From Euonymus europaeus (lineage: Eukaryota > Streptophyta > Magnoliopsida > Celastrales > Celastraceae), in the NCBI GenBank assembly GCA_963580455.1, contig OY756968.1, positions 20,863,996-20,927,995 on the forward strand: DNA of 64,000 nucleotides. Direction: 5' to 3'. Below the pieces are notes generated by a model that was not told the DNA's origin, made no database searches, and saw only the letters and a list, made by a program, of their open reading frames with translations. Within the stretch, counting starts at the first letter, position 1. Each line of letters opens with the position of its first letter. The position numbers and the translations under genes were made by a program. Positions 22,311-34,356 of the stretch are shown piece after piece.

Positions 22311-23471
22311 TCACTGCAAATCTGCAGTTGTATTCTCAGTCATTAATTGTGGGTCTTCAACACCACAGAAAGCTTTGATAGAACCATTCACTTTCATTCC
22401 TTCTTCTGATTTACTGAACCAGAGGTATTCGTACACATCGAACGGCTTGTACTGTAAAGGGTGTAAGTCGTCCACAAGCTCTTCAGGTACAACGATGTTC
22501 CCCTTATTAAAGGAAAAAAGTCCAAGAGAATATCTTGTTTCCATGGCTTTCATGATGACTTGATGTTCACAAGACCTTATCCTTCCATTACTCCATGCCT
22601 AGGAAAATTTAAGCAGTAAAATCAATAATCATAGTCTAAAAAAACAGGGGATTCAGTAGATGAAATGAACGTACGTACCACTAGAGCTTCAGCTGCCAAG
22701 AACACAAAAGACGAGGGCGATAACTCTAGATCAACCCAGTTTCCATCTTTGTTTTTAACCTGCAGGCCATTGACGTGATTTTGATGAAGTATGGACACCA
22801 TGTTCTTGTCTGTGTGAGGGGGTATACCGGCATTAGTCTCGTCGATCTCGGGGATTCTGTATTTGAAGAAACGCAGCATATATTCAGACGATTCGATCTG
22901 AGAGTCATAGTACTTCTCTATGCCATAACTTTCCAAAATCAATCTCCTCACCAGTTGTTCTAATTCCACTAGCAGCTTCCCAAATGAATGGACACTTTTG
23001 CTATTACCAAAACAACAAATTACACCAGCATGTGTAAACATTAAGAAAACAAATAATATGTATCTAGAAATCAAGTAGAACAGACACAGGAAATCTGTAC
23101 CTAAATCGATCATTTCCGGCAGGCCACATGAGAACTGTCACATTTTGAGCTCCTCCAAGAGTTGGATTTTCAACAGGTATAGACTCATAGAGGGGGAAAT
23201 CAGGATAGTTTCCAAAGTAATCATGGTAGGGTTTATCACTAATTTTCTGCATTTTGGTGTCTTTTGGGAGGCTGAAGAGTTCATCGGCTACTGCATATAT
23301 TTCATTGTGTAATTCCGAAGGGAATTTATCATAAACACCCACGAAACAGCCACAATCTTCGAAAGCACGACGGATTTCTTTGCATGCTTGAATCCAAGTA
23401 CCAGTACCAGGCTTCATATTTTCATTTGATAAAACAATTGTAGGAATCTCTCTTGGTGTTGAGGAAGCCAT
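22311..23471 (-). CDS. AOP1-like 2-oxoglutarate/Fe(II)-dependent dioxygenase, copy 2
   Basis: Three exons (23101..23471, 22679..23000, 22311..22598) give 326 residues. I start at the ATG at 23471 (MASSTPREIPTIVL), because the upstream in-frame ATGs near 23573 add a non-conserved extension beyond a TATA-like site. Core motifs are intact: PPHTDKNM (His, Asp) in exon 2, SCEHQVIM (His) and TRYSLG (Arg-x-Ser) in exon 3. Intron positions and phases equal those of the copy at 8186..9797, so they are duplicates that diverged strongly. The C-terminus is longer, with an acidic tail. A cytosolic oxidase of specialised metabolism is inferred; the substrate is unknown. Confidence 0.88.
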
Positions 23472-23541
23472 ATATTTGGTTTTTACAAGTACTCGTTTTT
23501 TCTTCCTGTCAAATACAGGACTTACAGAGAGAGTCTCAAGC

Positions 23542-23549
23542 ATTTTATA
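23542..23549 (-). promoter_or_regulatory. Candidate TATA box of AOP-like copy 2
   Basis: TATAAAAT on the minus strand, about 70 bp before the ATG at 23471. This spacing leaves a normal short leader and favours the downstream start codon. Confidence 0.45.
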
Positions 23550-24529
23550 ACTTGAATCCATTAACATTGGCAAACTAGCTATTGACTCCAGATTAATTCT
23601 GTATTTGTTTTTGTTCTTCTTCTTGTGGAAATTGTTATAGGTTGATGCAAATTCAAGTATTATTTTATCAGAAGTCTATATCTGGTCCCAAAGATGACGT
23701 ATAATAACCCTTAATCTTACTTATTATACTTAGAATAGGTGCAATCAAGTTTCAATCAATAGATAATGAAAGACGAAAAAATATAAAAAATTTAAATTTC
23801 TATACCGAACTGTTGTTAAAATTTATATTATGGAAGATAAGAGAAAAGATAGTCATACCTCGTCAGAATGGCAGATGGCACACTAAAGAGACCACTCAAA
23901 GGAAAACCACGCTTAGGTCAAACCTCATCTTTAAGAAAAGGTGATGACATAGAATCTGCATAAATTCAAAGGACATGTGATCTCATGAGAAACATAATTC
24001 TCACAATTTTGATCCCAAAAATCACGATATCGCGGTTATGGTGGGGACTTCGCTGCAATCTCAACCACCATACTTCATGGATTATAAATAAAATACTCTG
24101 ATTAATCTCAAGTACACACTCTGAATCGCAACATTTATTATCCGAAAAATATTACTAACTTTATCATCGAATGTCCCCAGGCTGCGAATGATCGTCGAAA
24201 TATTGTTCTGCATCATCCAAGAAGTTCACCATCAACGTCACAGTCTCATCACTGGTGATGTATAGTCGTGCGGATTTTACATCGACAGACATATTTTCGT
24301 TGTTAACTATAAAATAGGCTTTAGTACTCTCAACGGCAACGTCACATTTGTATAACAGATCAATTAGCAATTCTTAGAGATCAATATAGTATAAGAGTTT
24401 ATGCACATATTATGGCATGATCATTGACCCCAGATATAAAGTATGAAATCATTTACATAATCTTCACACTCGGACATACATGACAAACATAGTATGTTCC
24501 ATAGGAAAACTAGGGGTCTCAAACACCAC
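23550..24529. other. Intergenic, no recognised gene
   Basis: Upstream region of AOP-like copy 2. An open frame at 24164..24370 (minus, 68 codons) has a protein-like composition but no domain I recognise; it may be a fragment of an unidentified gene. Confidence 0.35.
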
Positions 24530-25090
24530 AGAATCTCTCGATTGGCCATTCACTTTCCTTTCCTCACACAGGAATCCTCTGTTGCAAGTAATGGAAGTGC
24601 GCATATTAGTCTCTAGTGGTGTCTGCCAAGCAAACCTAGGATTCAAATTATTATGATGTCAAATGAACGTACACTTCCAGTTCTAGAGACCAAACATTCA
24701 GAAAATTGGCTCCATATTCCATAAAATGCTGAAGAAACTACGGATGCAATTTCTTCATTTTGTGTCAAACCCACTGCCATCATGCAATAAAATGTGTAGT
24801 ACAATAATGTGAAGTATATGAAGAACAAAAACCAGAAGAATTTAGTTGTCGTAAACTCGCATTGCACCATCGGATAAACAACAACACTGAAAACTGCAGC
24901 TTGAGCAAAAACATACGGCAGAGCAGAATACATCTCAGAAGCTCTTTCTCTGTAAAAGACTAGTCTTTAATTCAATGTCACAACAGGCTGCACAGAAGCT
25001 GCATTGAGGCCAAGAAAGATAACAGCGGCGTACATTGAACCCATTGCATTTAAAAGATCTTGCTGCCTTGTCCTGTTAGTCTTAATGTCA
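24530..25090 (-). pseudogene. Truncated ABCG (PDR) transporter fragment
   Basis: The minus strand encodes parts of the second transmembrane domain of a PDR transporter: RQQDLLNAMGSMYAAVIFLG, ASVQPVV, FYRERASEMYSALPYVFAQ, YYTFYCMMAVGLTQNEEI. These match exons 22 to 24 of the intact gene at 26577..33428. The intron after FAQ and the next 11 codons are missing, as if deleted between the similar FAQ and FVQ motifs. Premature stops occur (for example after RIPV at the last-exon start). It is a dead partial tandem copy in the same orientation as its parent. Confidence 0.85.
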
Positions 25091-25369
25091 ATGGTGGATG
25101 CAAAGAACATTGAATCCATTGCATTCAAAACCTGAAAACCTCATCTATTCACACTCCTTTATCCTTACTCATTCTAACCCTAATCCCTTCCTCCTCTTTC
25201 TCATTCTCTCCTTCTCCTTCTTCCCCAGCCAGTGCGGGTTCCACAGCCATCAGAGGATCATGCCATACCCTACAATTGTGGTTAGAGTAATTATACATTC
25301 AAGAAAAGAAAAGGAAGACCACAAATAAAAACACGCACGGTAATTTGTCCACTTGATGAGCAAGATAGG

Positions 25370-25828
25370 AGAATCCCAAGTCGCTGTCGCTGCTATACTA
25401 GGACTTAGCTCTCCCGCTTCCGCCGTTCTCGAGGAAGTCGCAGCCGGTGGAGATGATTGTAGATGTTATGGTTACTGAGGATGTGATCCAAACTGAGCCA
25501 GAGGCTTTCGTTTTTGGGATGCAGTCTGCTCTAGACATGGGATTCATGGAGGTTATGGTTGAAGTGATTCATCCACTGTGATACAAAATGTCCTTTCCAG
25601 AGAGCCGTGCTTTCTACCTGGCGGAGCTTTCATTGAGTCAGCCCGTTTTCTGTTAACCCAGTTTCCTAGAGTCAATCTCTGTCATGTTCCTAGGAACGCT
25701 AATCAAGCTGCGAATGCCTTAGCTCATGTTGTCCATTATGTGTTCTTAATTGAAAAATATTCTGTGTCAGATGCTCCTACTAATGGTTAATCTATAAAAT
25801 GCAATCTTTTATAATAAAAAAAAGTTAT
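25370..25828 (+). pseudogene. 5'-truncated LINE with RNase H-like domain
   Basis: Two frames joined by a shift give ALDMGFMEVMVE and then SSTVIQNVLS ... VNLCHVPRNANQAANALAH. This is the RNase H-like (RVT_3) domain at the end of plant LINE reverse transcriptases (E.D...VI......H..R..N..AD.LA). It is followed by a short 3' tail and an A run (25818..25825). Several inactivating changes are present. The 5' limit is uncertain. Confidence 0.6.
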
Positions 25829-25891
25829 TATATATCTAAAATAGACTGTTTTCTTTCTCTTTTTCCAAAATCGTAATTTAAGTAAAAATGA

Positions 25892-26147
25892 CTCCCTTCG
25901 TCCCTATTTGTTAGACTCACTTATTTTTTCACACAGATTAAGAAAACACAATTAATATTATTGAAACAATAAATGTAATTGATTTTTTTCAATATGCATA
26001 GGTTAATGTTATTTGTTAATAAATATGTACAATAAATGAGAATAGATTAGTAAACTAGTGATTTTTTATTTATTCCCAATAAAAAAATGAGCTATTATTT
26101 GGGACAAACCAAAATAGAAAGTGAACTTATCAAATAGGGACAGAGGA
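25892..26147. mobile_element. Stowaway-type MITE
   Basis: The left end CTCCCTTCGTCCCTATTTG and the right end TCCTCTGTCCCTATTTG (reverse complement) are the classic plant Stowaway (Tc1/mariner) termini. The interior is AT-rich and non-coding, about 255 bp. The expected TA duplication is not clean, so ends may be off by a few bases. Confidence 0.75.
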
Positions 26148-26576
26148 ATTACAAAAATTACATGCAATAAATGATAACATTAAACCCACATAAATTTAAT
26201 CCAATATTGGAATATTTTTAAAAAAGAAAAAAAATCAAATATTTATTTGAAATTAAACTACAATAAAGAGTAAAGACATAAAAAAACATATTTGGTTTCC
26301 CCAAATTTCTCCTCACTTAATCTCAAATTGAGGTATTTTTACAATTAAAAATATAAAGAGAAATAGGGAGAGGATGTCATTCTCAAGCATACTAAAATGA
26401 AGCAGTAAAAATAATAGTAAATATTGGACAAATAGTATGAAATTGTCATGGCAAAAAGAACACTAAAATCCAGTTGAAGGAATGGAAAACCAGATGACAT
26501 AAATAGCAGAAACTGAAAAGAGAGCTTCCTCCACATTCCAATTACTCCATGCAGTTCTTATTACTCGATCCAGTTC

Positions 26577-29500
26577 TCATCGCTTCTGAAAATTAATTGC
26601 CTTGATACCAAAGGCAAATACCAATGCAAAAAGAATTGTAAACCCGACTGTCACAGCCGCAACAACTCCAATGAAATCGTGCCGGTAACCAAAATAACTG
26701 TTTAAGAATTCTTCGACCGTTTCTCCTGTGTCAAGCCTGTTCTTCAAGTCGCCAAACACCGATGCAATGAATCCATACAGGCTCCAAGCCACTGGATTTC
26801 CCCAGTAGTACCATCTCCACCACACAGGAATCCTCTGTTGTGAGAAATGAAAGTAAACAAATTAATCTTGGTGTACTAATAGGATAACAAGGCTTTAAAC
26901 CAGTTATTTTACGATTACTTACGGTTCTTGGTATCATGAACCCCGAAAAGAGACCCCACACGCCATAAATTGAACTCGAAATTATGGATGCCACTTGTAT
27001 ATTTGGTGTCAAGGCTACTGCCATCATGCCATAGAATGTATAGTACAATAGCATGAAGAACAAGAAGTAGAAGAACAACAGGAATTTAGTTGCAGTCCAT
27101 TGAAATTGAATCATTGAATAGACGATGACCCCAAAAGTTACGGCTTGAACAAAAATATATGGGATTTCAATAGCAACCTGCAGAAGTTCTTTAATGGTTA
27201 ATCATACAGAACTTCAGATTGAAATCTTTGCTGAATGTAGAGAGGTTTACTTGAGCAAAGGCGTACGGCAGGGCTGAATACATTCCAGCAGCTCTCTCTC
27301 TGTAGAAGACCGTTCTTTCAACAGACACAACGGGCTGCACAGATGCCGCATTTTGGAGCCCAAGAAAGGAAACAGCAGCATACATTGAACCCAACGCGTT
27401 AAAAAGATCTTGTTGCTTTTCCCTGTCACTCGTAATGTCATAATTCAATATAAAGAACAAAAAAATCCTGTAAGGGTTTGAAAATTCTGCATTATTTGTG
27501 CTCTTCTGCAGCAATTACTTACACTGTGGACCCTAAGTCCCAGAAAATCGAGCCGAACATCAATGCTATGACGATCGTAAAGAAGAGCCTTACGGCTGTG
27601 TATGGTGGGTTGCGCCAATATGACCAACGTTGCTTCCATAAGCAGGCACGACATTGGACAAAGAATGACTGTGAGTAGACTGCAGGAAAATGAAGTTCCC
27701 TTGAACCAGGACGCGGCTTACTTAGATCTTGAATAAGTGTTTTGTTTCTCCTAAAACAAAACCCAAGGCTGACAGTAAAATTTCTAGAAGGGTTTAGCCT
27801 ATTTAATCCAGCACAAAAAGACTGGTAGTTTATAGCAAAGCCTACCTGAACAGTTCTGAACTTCTATAAAGTTCAGTAAAATCAATTCCCAGAGCTATTT
27901 CTTGCGCCGAACTGGTAACTTCCAACATCCAGGTCGCTGGATTATAACCATCTGTGATCCGATTTACCCCTTGAATTTCCTATCCAATAGAAATGGATGA
28001 AAATCTCAGAATGAGACGTTTATGCTGTGTCATGGAGAGGGAAAAAAAGTGAACTTATATGCCAGGGACTAATTCATCATTTTGGCCATCCATTTTAAAG
28101 TACCTCAAAATATTTGATAAGATGACATGAATAGCGACCCAAAGGACCAACGTATATCTCTTGTCCTCCTTTCTTCAATAGTAATAGCTGTGAATTCATG
28201 AAAGTTACAATCATAATACATGGAGAGAAACACACAAAATAGCAATAACTCTTAAGATAACAATTTCTAACCTCATCAAAAGCTTCAAATATGTCAATGC
28301 TTGGCTGGTGGATGGTGCACACAACTGTTCTTCCAGTGTCGACAGTGTTTCGAACTGTTCTCATAACAATTGCAGCAGCTCTTGCATCCAGCCCTGAAGT
28401 TGGCTCATCCATAAATATAATAGATGGGTTTGCCACTAGCTCGACAGCAATTGTCAGTCTCTTCCGCTGCTCAATTGACAGTCCATCGACTCCAGGAAAT
28501 CCAACCAAAGATTTCCTTAGTGGGTTTAGTTCTACAAGCTCCATGACTTCCTCAATGAACATCTGCAAGCAAGTTTATTTAAAACGAGATCAACTTCATT
28601 GTCAGGTTATAGGCAGTAAGTTTCCCATTACTCAATTTGTGAAATAAAAGACAGAAAAAAACAAATTTAACCAATGGAAAGGGCACGAAGTTCCTTCCTT
28701 GCAAGAAAGACAAATTAAAACCAGAATATGGAAACAGGTATCATTGCAGATGACTGACCATTCTAGTTTCCTTGTCCACTTCAGGGGGAAGACGAAGCCA
28801 AGCAGAGTAGAGCAAGGACTCACATACAGTGAGATATGGCGTGTGGATGTCAGTTTGCTCGCAATATCCAGAAATCCTTGTAAATGTTTCTTGCTTCTTA
28901 GGGTACCCAGAAATTGTGATATTTCCCTCAATGTAACCAGCAGTTTTCCTGCCAGCCAGTACATCCATCAAAGTAGTTTTACCAGCACCACTTACTCCCA
29001 TTAGGGCTGTAAGGACACCAGGCCTGAAAGCACCACTTACACCATTCAGAAGCACCAATTTTTCATCATGGATACCTTGATGTTTCATTTCCTGCAAAGT
29101 TCAATCTGAATACTCAGTTTTCCTACTTTTGGACCTCACATCTGACCAAGATGTTCAATTAAATGTAAAAGGTTACCTGTGGCATATCAACAGAGTATGT
29201 GATTTCATCAAAGGTGATTGAATGGGGTTCAAAAGGAATAACCATTCCTGTTTTCTTGTCATGTTTAGCTTTTGAAATGGCCTCTCTTGTGGATGATGAG
29301 CTAAATGAGGTGCTTCTAATATTTCCACTTTGATTCTCTACGTTTCAATTGACAACAAAATTGGCGTAAAAAAAAGCACAGGATGAAATGACTTCGAAAA
29401 GAAATTCAAGTTCTGAATTACCTATTCTTTGTTTAAGTTCATGAAGTGATAACTGAACAGACCCTCCAGTTTTGTCAGCATCATTTTGGGAGTCTTCCGG

Positions 29501-32500
29501 TAAAACGCCCCGGTGTTTTCTAAATGCTACACAATTCATTCGTTAAAACATTATGATATAAGTCATTGCTATAGAATAGTGTTAGTTAAGACACTTACGA
29601 TTGAGAAAAGAGAGAGCCCAAGTGGCTCCAATGTTAAAAAATACTGAGTATCCGAGTATTGCCCCTAAACCAATCCAATACCAATATGAATGCGGGAAGA
29701 ACCCCCGAGATCTCAACACTAACACTCCAAGAGTTTCAGTTGAGTTTGGAAGAACCTTAAAAGTAAATTTAATTGTCAGTTGATTGCCAAGAAAGAAACA
29801 TAAAAGCAGTGGATGTAGTCGATTAGTCAAATTACCTTATGCCAACTGTTTCCAAGGAATTCATTAACTGCTATTGCTTGCTGCCCATACATCATTGGTG
29901 AAAACCAGTAACCCCATTTCCACCAAACTTTTATCTTATCTATCTCATACAAAGACAACAGGTGAATCAACTTATAATTTTTCATTCTGTAAAATCCTGA
30001 TGTGGTTTCACCAACACAACTGTATATAATTACCTCGTGAAAGGACCATCCCACCCAATGTGAAAAGTATGCAGACTGCAAATGCCCCAAATGTGTTGGC
30101 AACAATTATATTCCTTCCCAATGCAGCAATAAATCGGAAAAATGCAGAAGCCATTTGATGAAGAACCAAGAGCAAGGCAAACTGTTTGAAAAACCTGCAA
30201 TATACACTTCAGCCATACCAGTAAGGTGATGAACTTTAGGGTCTAATCTGAAAAAATAATGTCAGGATCACATCCATAATTTTTCCATTTGTTCATCCTT
30301 TACCTTCCAAGATTCGGGTCAAGTCCAATAACATAATAGGTGATTAATACCCACACTCCAACTTCCACATATGCTATGAAAATCTTGAGGATCGCAATTG
30401 GAAGAGAATATGCCCACGCAGGATAGAAAAAGTGGTCCCTTTGCTTGAAAAAAACCGGAAGTTTTTCGATGATCATGGAAAATTCTGCCATCCCATTGAA
30501 CATAACTGTAAGGATAGTGAAGAACAAGGCACCCAAGTAAATTCCTCCATCAGTTACTGAGTCTCGATGCATCTTCGTCCGTAGAAAGATTGTCGATGCA
30601 ATCAGCCCATTTATAACGAGCTTGTAAATAAGGAAAAGTAAATAAATGAGTTTGTAATCACACTTAAATAATAATATTAATGATATTCGAAAGAATGATA
30701 GAGAAAATCCTACTTGTGTCACCCTCACAATGTAAACAAATGAGTTCCTCCTCATAAGCAAGAATTCCCTTGATAAGCAAGCTTTAAGCAACTCTTTATT
30801 GCTGACACCATATTTTTTGGTTGACAAAGCGGCAGGATGGCTCTTGCGCTTGTCAAATGGATTCGCAAGATCATCTCCGAGTCTTCTTCCCACATGGAAT
30901 GTCTGGAATGCTTCGGAGAATTCCTTTACTGTAACAAAATGGTATGGCTCCTCTTTAGACGCCCAAAATTGCTGTTGATCTTTCATTGATGTCACCTGCA
31001 GAGAATTTGGCCATTAATGATAACTGAATATTCAATTATGTTGTTCTTTTAATACGTGCATCATTTTGCAAGTACAGAAAACCGTTTTTTTTTTCTAACA
31101 GATGAAAAACAGACAAGCCTGTTTGGTGCTTACTTCTTGCAAGAAATCTGCTACGCCTTTCCTTTCTGGACACTTGAAGCCCATGGCTTCAAAAAATTCC
31201 AGCACAAGTTCACGGGGACCCTGGTACACAATCTGACCTTCTGATAGAAGAATGATATCATCAAAGAGATTATAAGTCTCAGGTGCCGGTTGGAGAAGAG
31301 AGATGATAGTGGTGGAATTGAGAATGTGAACAAATTGCTTTAATGAATTCACAATCTGGAAAGTTGTTGAGCTATCCAAGCCAGTCGATATCTCGTCCAT
31401 AAACAATGCATTCACTGGTCCAACAAGCATCTCACCTGTAATGTCAAGGTTGCAGAGTTTTATGTAATTATTGGCATATGTACAAATGACGGCTATTAAG
31501 TTAATGTTCTATAAAAATAAAAAAAGATATATCGTCATTACCTGTTGTAACACGCTTTCTTTGTCCCCCTGAAATTCCCCTAATCATCTGATCCCCAACC
31601 ACAGTATCTGCACAGACTTCTAGCCCTAAAATCTGTAGAATACAAGTAAAGAAAATCAAATGAATTAGGGTAATGCTCCTATTATGGTCGAGATCTTTAA
31701 ATTAATTAGAGTAATACAGCCTCTCAATAGTACCTTCAGAATATAATCCGTGATCACATTGGTCTCCTGGCCTTCTGTTGCTGTTGCCTTCAGTGTTACA
31801 AAGGGAAAGAAAGGGCAAAAAATAAAGTTCAATAATGAAAGTCAAAATCTATGCACTTTAATCAGAGATAATTTCCCTCACCTTCAAATAGGTATCAATA
31901 TCGTGATCAGGTTTGATATTCGCATATTGCTCTCTTCTTGATAACTCAGATAACATGTCTGTGGATCAGAACAACAACAATCAACTCTGTTTACATCAAC
32001 AAATTACACACTGATCAACAAAGGAAGAACCCAGAGAACTCACCATAGCGAGTTCCAACTCCTTGACACCTTGCAGCGAACGCCAAGGTTTCCCTCACAG
32101 TCAATTCTCCCATATGGAGATCATGTTGGCTGATATAAGCTGCACTTCTCTGGGGCACAAATTCATCCATTCTATGACCATTGTATGTCACATTCCCAGA
32201 AAGCTGTCAAAGAATTATTTGTGACACAGATAATTAGAGCAAAGAAATGTGAAAAATTAAAAAGTAGTCCTCGTAATATGATTCAATAAAAGAGACTTTG
32301 CACATTGACATTGTGTGCTCTTATGATCAATATCCTGTGTATCTTCATATTTCAAGCACATACAATTAAGCCTAATTAGACAGCAGTAGCCCTACTGGGT
32401 ATTACTTTAAGTTTGTGATCTAGCTTTCCAGCCAAAGCCAGTAGGAGCGAAGTCTTTCCGGAACTTGGAGGACCCAAAAGCAAAGTCATTCTGCAACATA

Positions 32501-33428
32501 ACAGCAAAAGTAAGAAAATAAAGAGCTACCTAATATGTTGACTTGCCAAAACCTTAAATAATCACAATGTACATAGCGGTATTAATCTCACCTGGACGGC
32601 TTGATAATTCCACTAACATCCTTGAGTATGTTCAGGTGTTTCTTTCTACTCGAAAGAAGGTGAAGAGAATTTAAGAATTCCTTCATCCAAAAAACAGAAT
32701 CAAAAAATAAATATTTTGACCAAAAACTTTCAAATGCAAACACCTATTAAATTTATTATCGCATATGTTACCTCTAACATATTTGCCCCAAAATTGAAGA
32801 ATGTCGGCAGGGCCATGCTTCCGACTAGTGCTTCTGCTTCGACATTTAGATGCTCAAACCGGACTTCAATGGTAGGAAATTCAAGTCCAACTCTAAATGT
32901 CAAGAAACAAAAGAAATTAAATGAGAAGAAGAAGTTCAATAACCAAGGCAGAGTTCCCCTGTTAGTTACCAAAATGGTCTATGCTAAAACTCCAAATGAA
33001 TTTATGTTTCTAAAAGTTCACATAAAATCAAAGAAAACAAGTTACTGGGTTACTGTGTCTTTTTACCTATCGAACCGGTTCTTGAGACTCAACAAGAATT
33101 TCTCATTATCTTCTTCAGGAACCCTCACCAAGTTCTCCATCAATGCCTTCCTTTCTTGGGGTCCAAGTTTACGCACATCGACTTCACTGGCTCCACCACC
33201 ATCTGATGAACTCAATAAACCTTTCCTTAAACGATTAACGGTAGGTAATTTCTGAATTGCAGCCCATTTCAGTGCATCTTCATCGTTTTCCTCCCTACTC
33301 GATGCTCTTGCAAAGACATCCATTGTGTTAAGATTATTTCTCCAATTGGAAAAGCTCTCTCCCCCTAAATTACTACCAATACTAGTAGCTTTACGTATTT
33401 GGTCACTACCACCTTCCATTTTGTTCAT
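26577..33428 (-). CDS. Full-size ABCG transporter, pleiotropic drug resistance (PDR) type
   Basis: Twenty-four exons run from the ATG at 33428 (MNKMEGGS; alternative Met 33419) to a stop at 26577. Their lengths sum to 1461 codons, typical of PDR proteins (about 1,420-1,500 residues). The order is NBD1-TMD1-NBD2-TMD2. NBD1 shows Walker [10 protein letters not shown], signature [12 protein letters not shown] and Walker [12 protein letters not shown]2 shows [27 protein letters not shown] and [15 protein letters not shown]2 ends [14 protein letters not shown]. Exons: 33067-33428, 32772-32892, 32592-32680, 32406-32490, 32044-32203, 31882-31958, 31734-31787, 31542-31632, 31134-31435, 30714-30995, 30304-30620, 30034-30194, 29836-29939, 29599-29755, 29422-29526, 29177-29337, 28759-29091, 28272-28562, 28104-28187, 27846-27979, 27523-27750, 27251-27422, 26923-27177, 26577-26834. 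PDR proteins export diterpenes, phenolics or hormones at the plasma membrane; the substrate here is unknown. Confidence 0.95.
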
Positions 33429-33458
33429 TCACATAGGAGAAGAGTCAGTGGCAGCTGC

Positions 33459-33466
33459 TTATATAC
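33459..33466 (-). promoter_or_regulatory. TATA box of the ABCG gene
   Basis: GTATATAA on the minus strand, about 30 bp upstream of the ATG at 33428. The sequence fits, but the spacing implies a very short leader. Confidence 0.45.
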
Positions 33467-33631
33467 GCATGCAAGGAAAGATAGATTTTGTTTACACTCT
33501 CACCTACTAAATACACAGTTGGATATTCATTTCTATTCAATGGATTATGGCATTGACTATTATGATTTACGCTTTGTGATAATTATATATAGAAAAAAAA
33601 TCACTCATATATGAGTTTTGGATTTGATATT

Positions 33632-33666
33632 TAGTCAATGGATTTGACCGGTCAAATCAATTGACT
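33632..33666. promoter_or_regulatory. W-box cluster including an 18 bp palindrome
   Basis: GATTTGACCGGTCAAATC at 33641..33658 is a perfect palindrome made of two head-to-head W-box cores (TTGACC). AGTCAA just before and TTGACT just after bring the total to four TTGAC cores in about 35 bp, some 200 bp upstream of the ABCG start. WRKY factors bind TTGAC(C/T), and several PDR genes are WRKY-responsive, so this is a likely stress or elicitor element. Confidence 0.55.
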
Positions 33667-34356
33667 GGACACGGCAGTTATGTATTGTAAACAAATATAA
33701 GAATTTTTTTATGTTTTGTTTTGAATGAATAATATGTTGAGATTTACTGCATTTATGGTAAATACTTCTAATATATTTGAATTCTCTATTTTTCATAAGT
33801 ATATTATTCACAGGGAGAGTTTTATTACTGATCATCTAAAACAAAAGATTATTGAGCACCAAATTCAGTTTTTTTTTTCTTTTGCCAATATAAATATCCA
33901 AAAAATAAAATAAATCAAAAGTAAATGTTTCCAAGAAATTTAAAAGCACAAGGTATTGGTAATGTACTCAAATACAGGGAAATTTATTGGCAGTTTTGGC
34001 ATTTCCCATTTCAAAGGTGAAATTAAGGCCTCACGTGTAGTGTTGTCTGTTGGCATGAGTTGGGTCAAATGTGTCTGTGTTTCAAGTAAATTTTGATAAC
34101 CCTAGCAAGACAGACTCCAATCTCTCTCTAAAAGAAAGAATACCAAAAGAGTATATATAGGTAAACAGAGGTAACCAAAACTATAAAGTGTATATATATT
34201 GTTAAGGTTTATTATAGCAATTTAGGTTGAACCACACACAAAGAGGAAGTAACAACAAACAACATTTAGTGTAATGTTACTACATGTTGTACACAACAAT
34301 GCATTAATCTTAAGACATCCCAAACCAAAATGTTGACCTCATTATGCATATGAAAG
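33667..34356. other. Intergenic between ABCG promoter and DUF2921 3' end
   Basis: AT-rich sequence covering the distal ABCG promoter and the 3' flank of the DUF2921 gene. No gene or clear transposon is visible. Confidence 0.4.
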
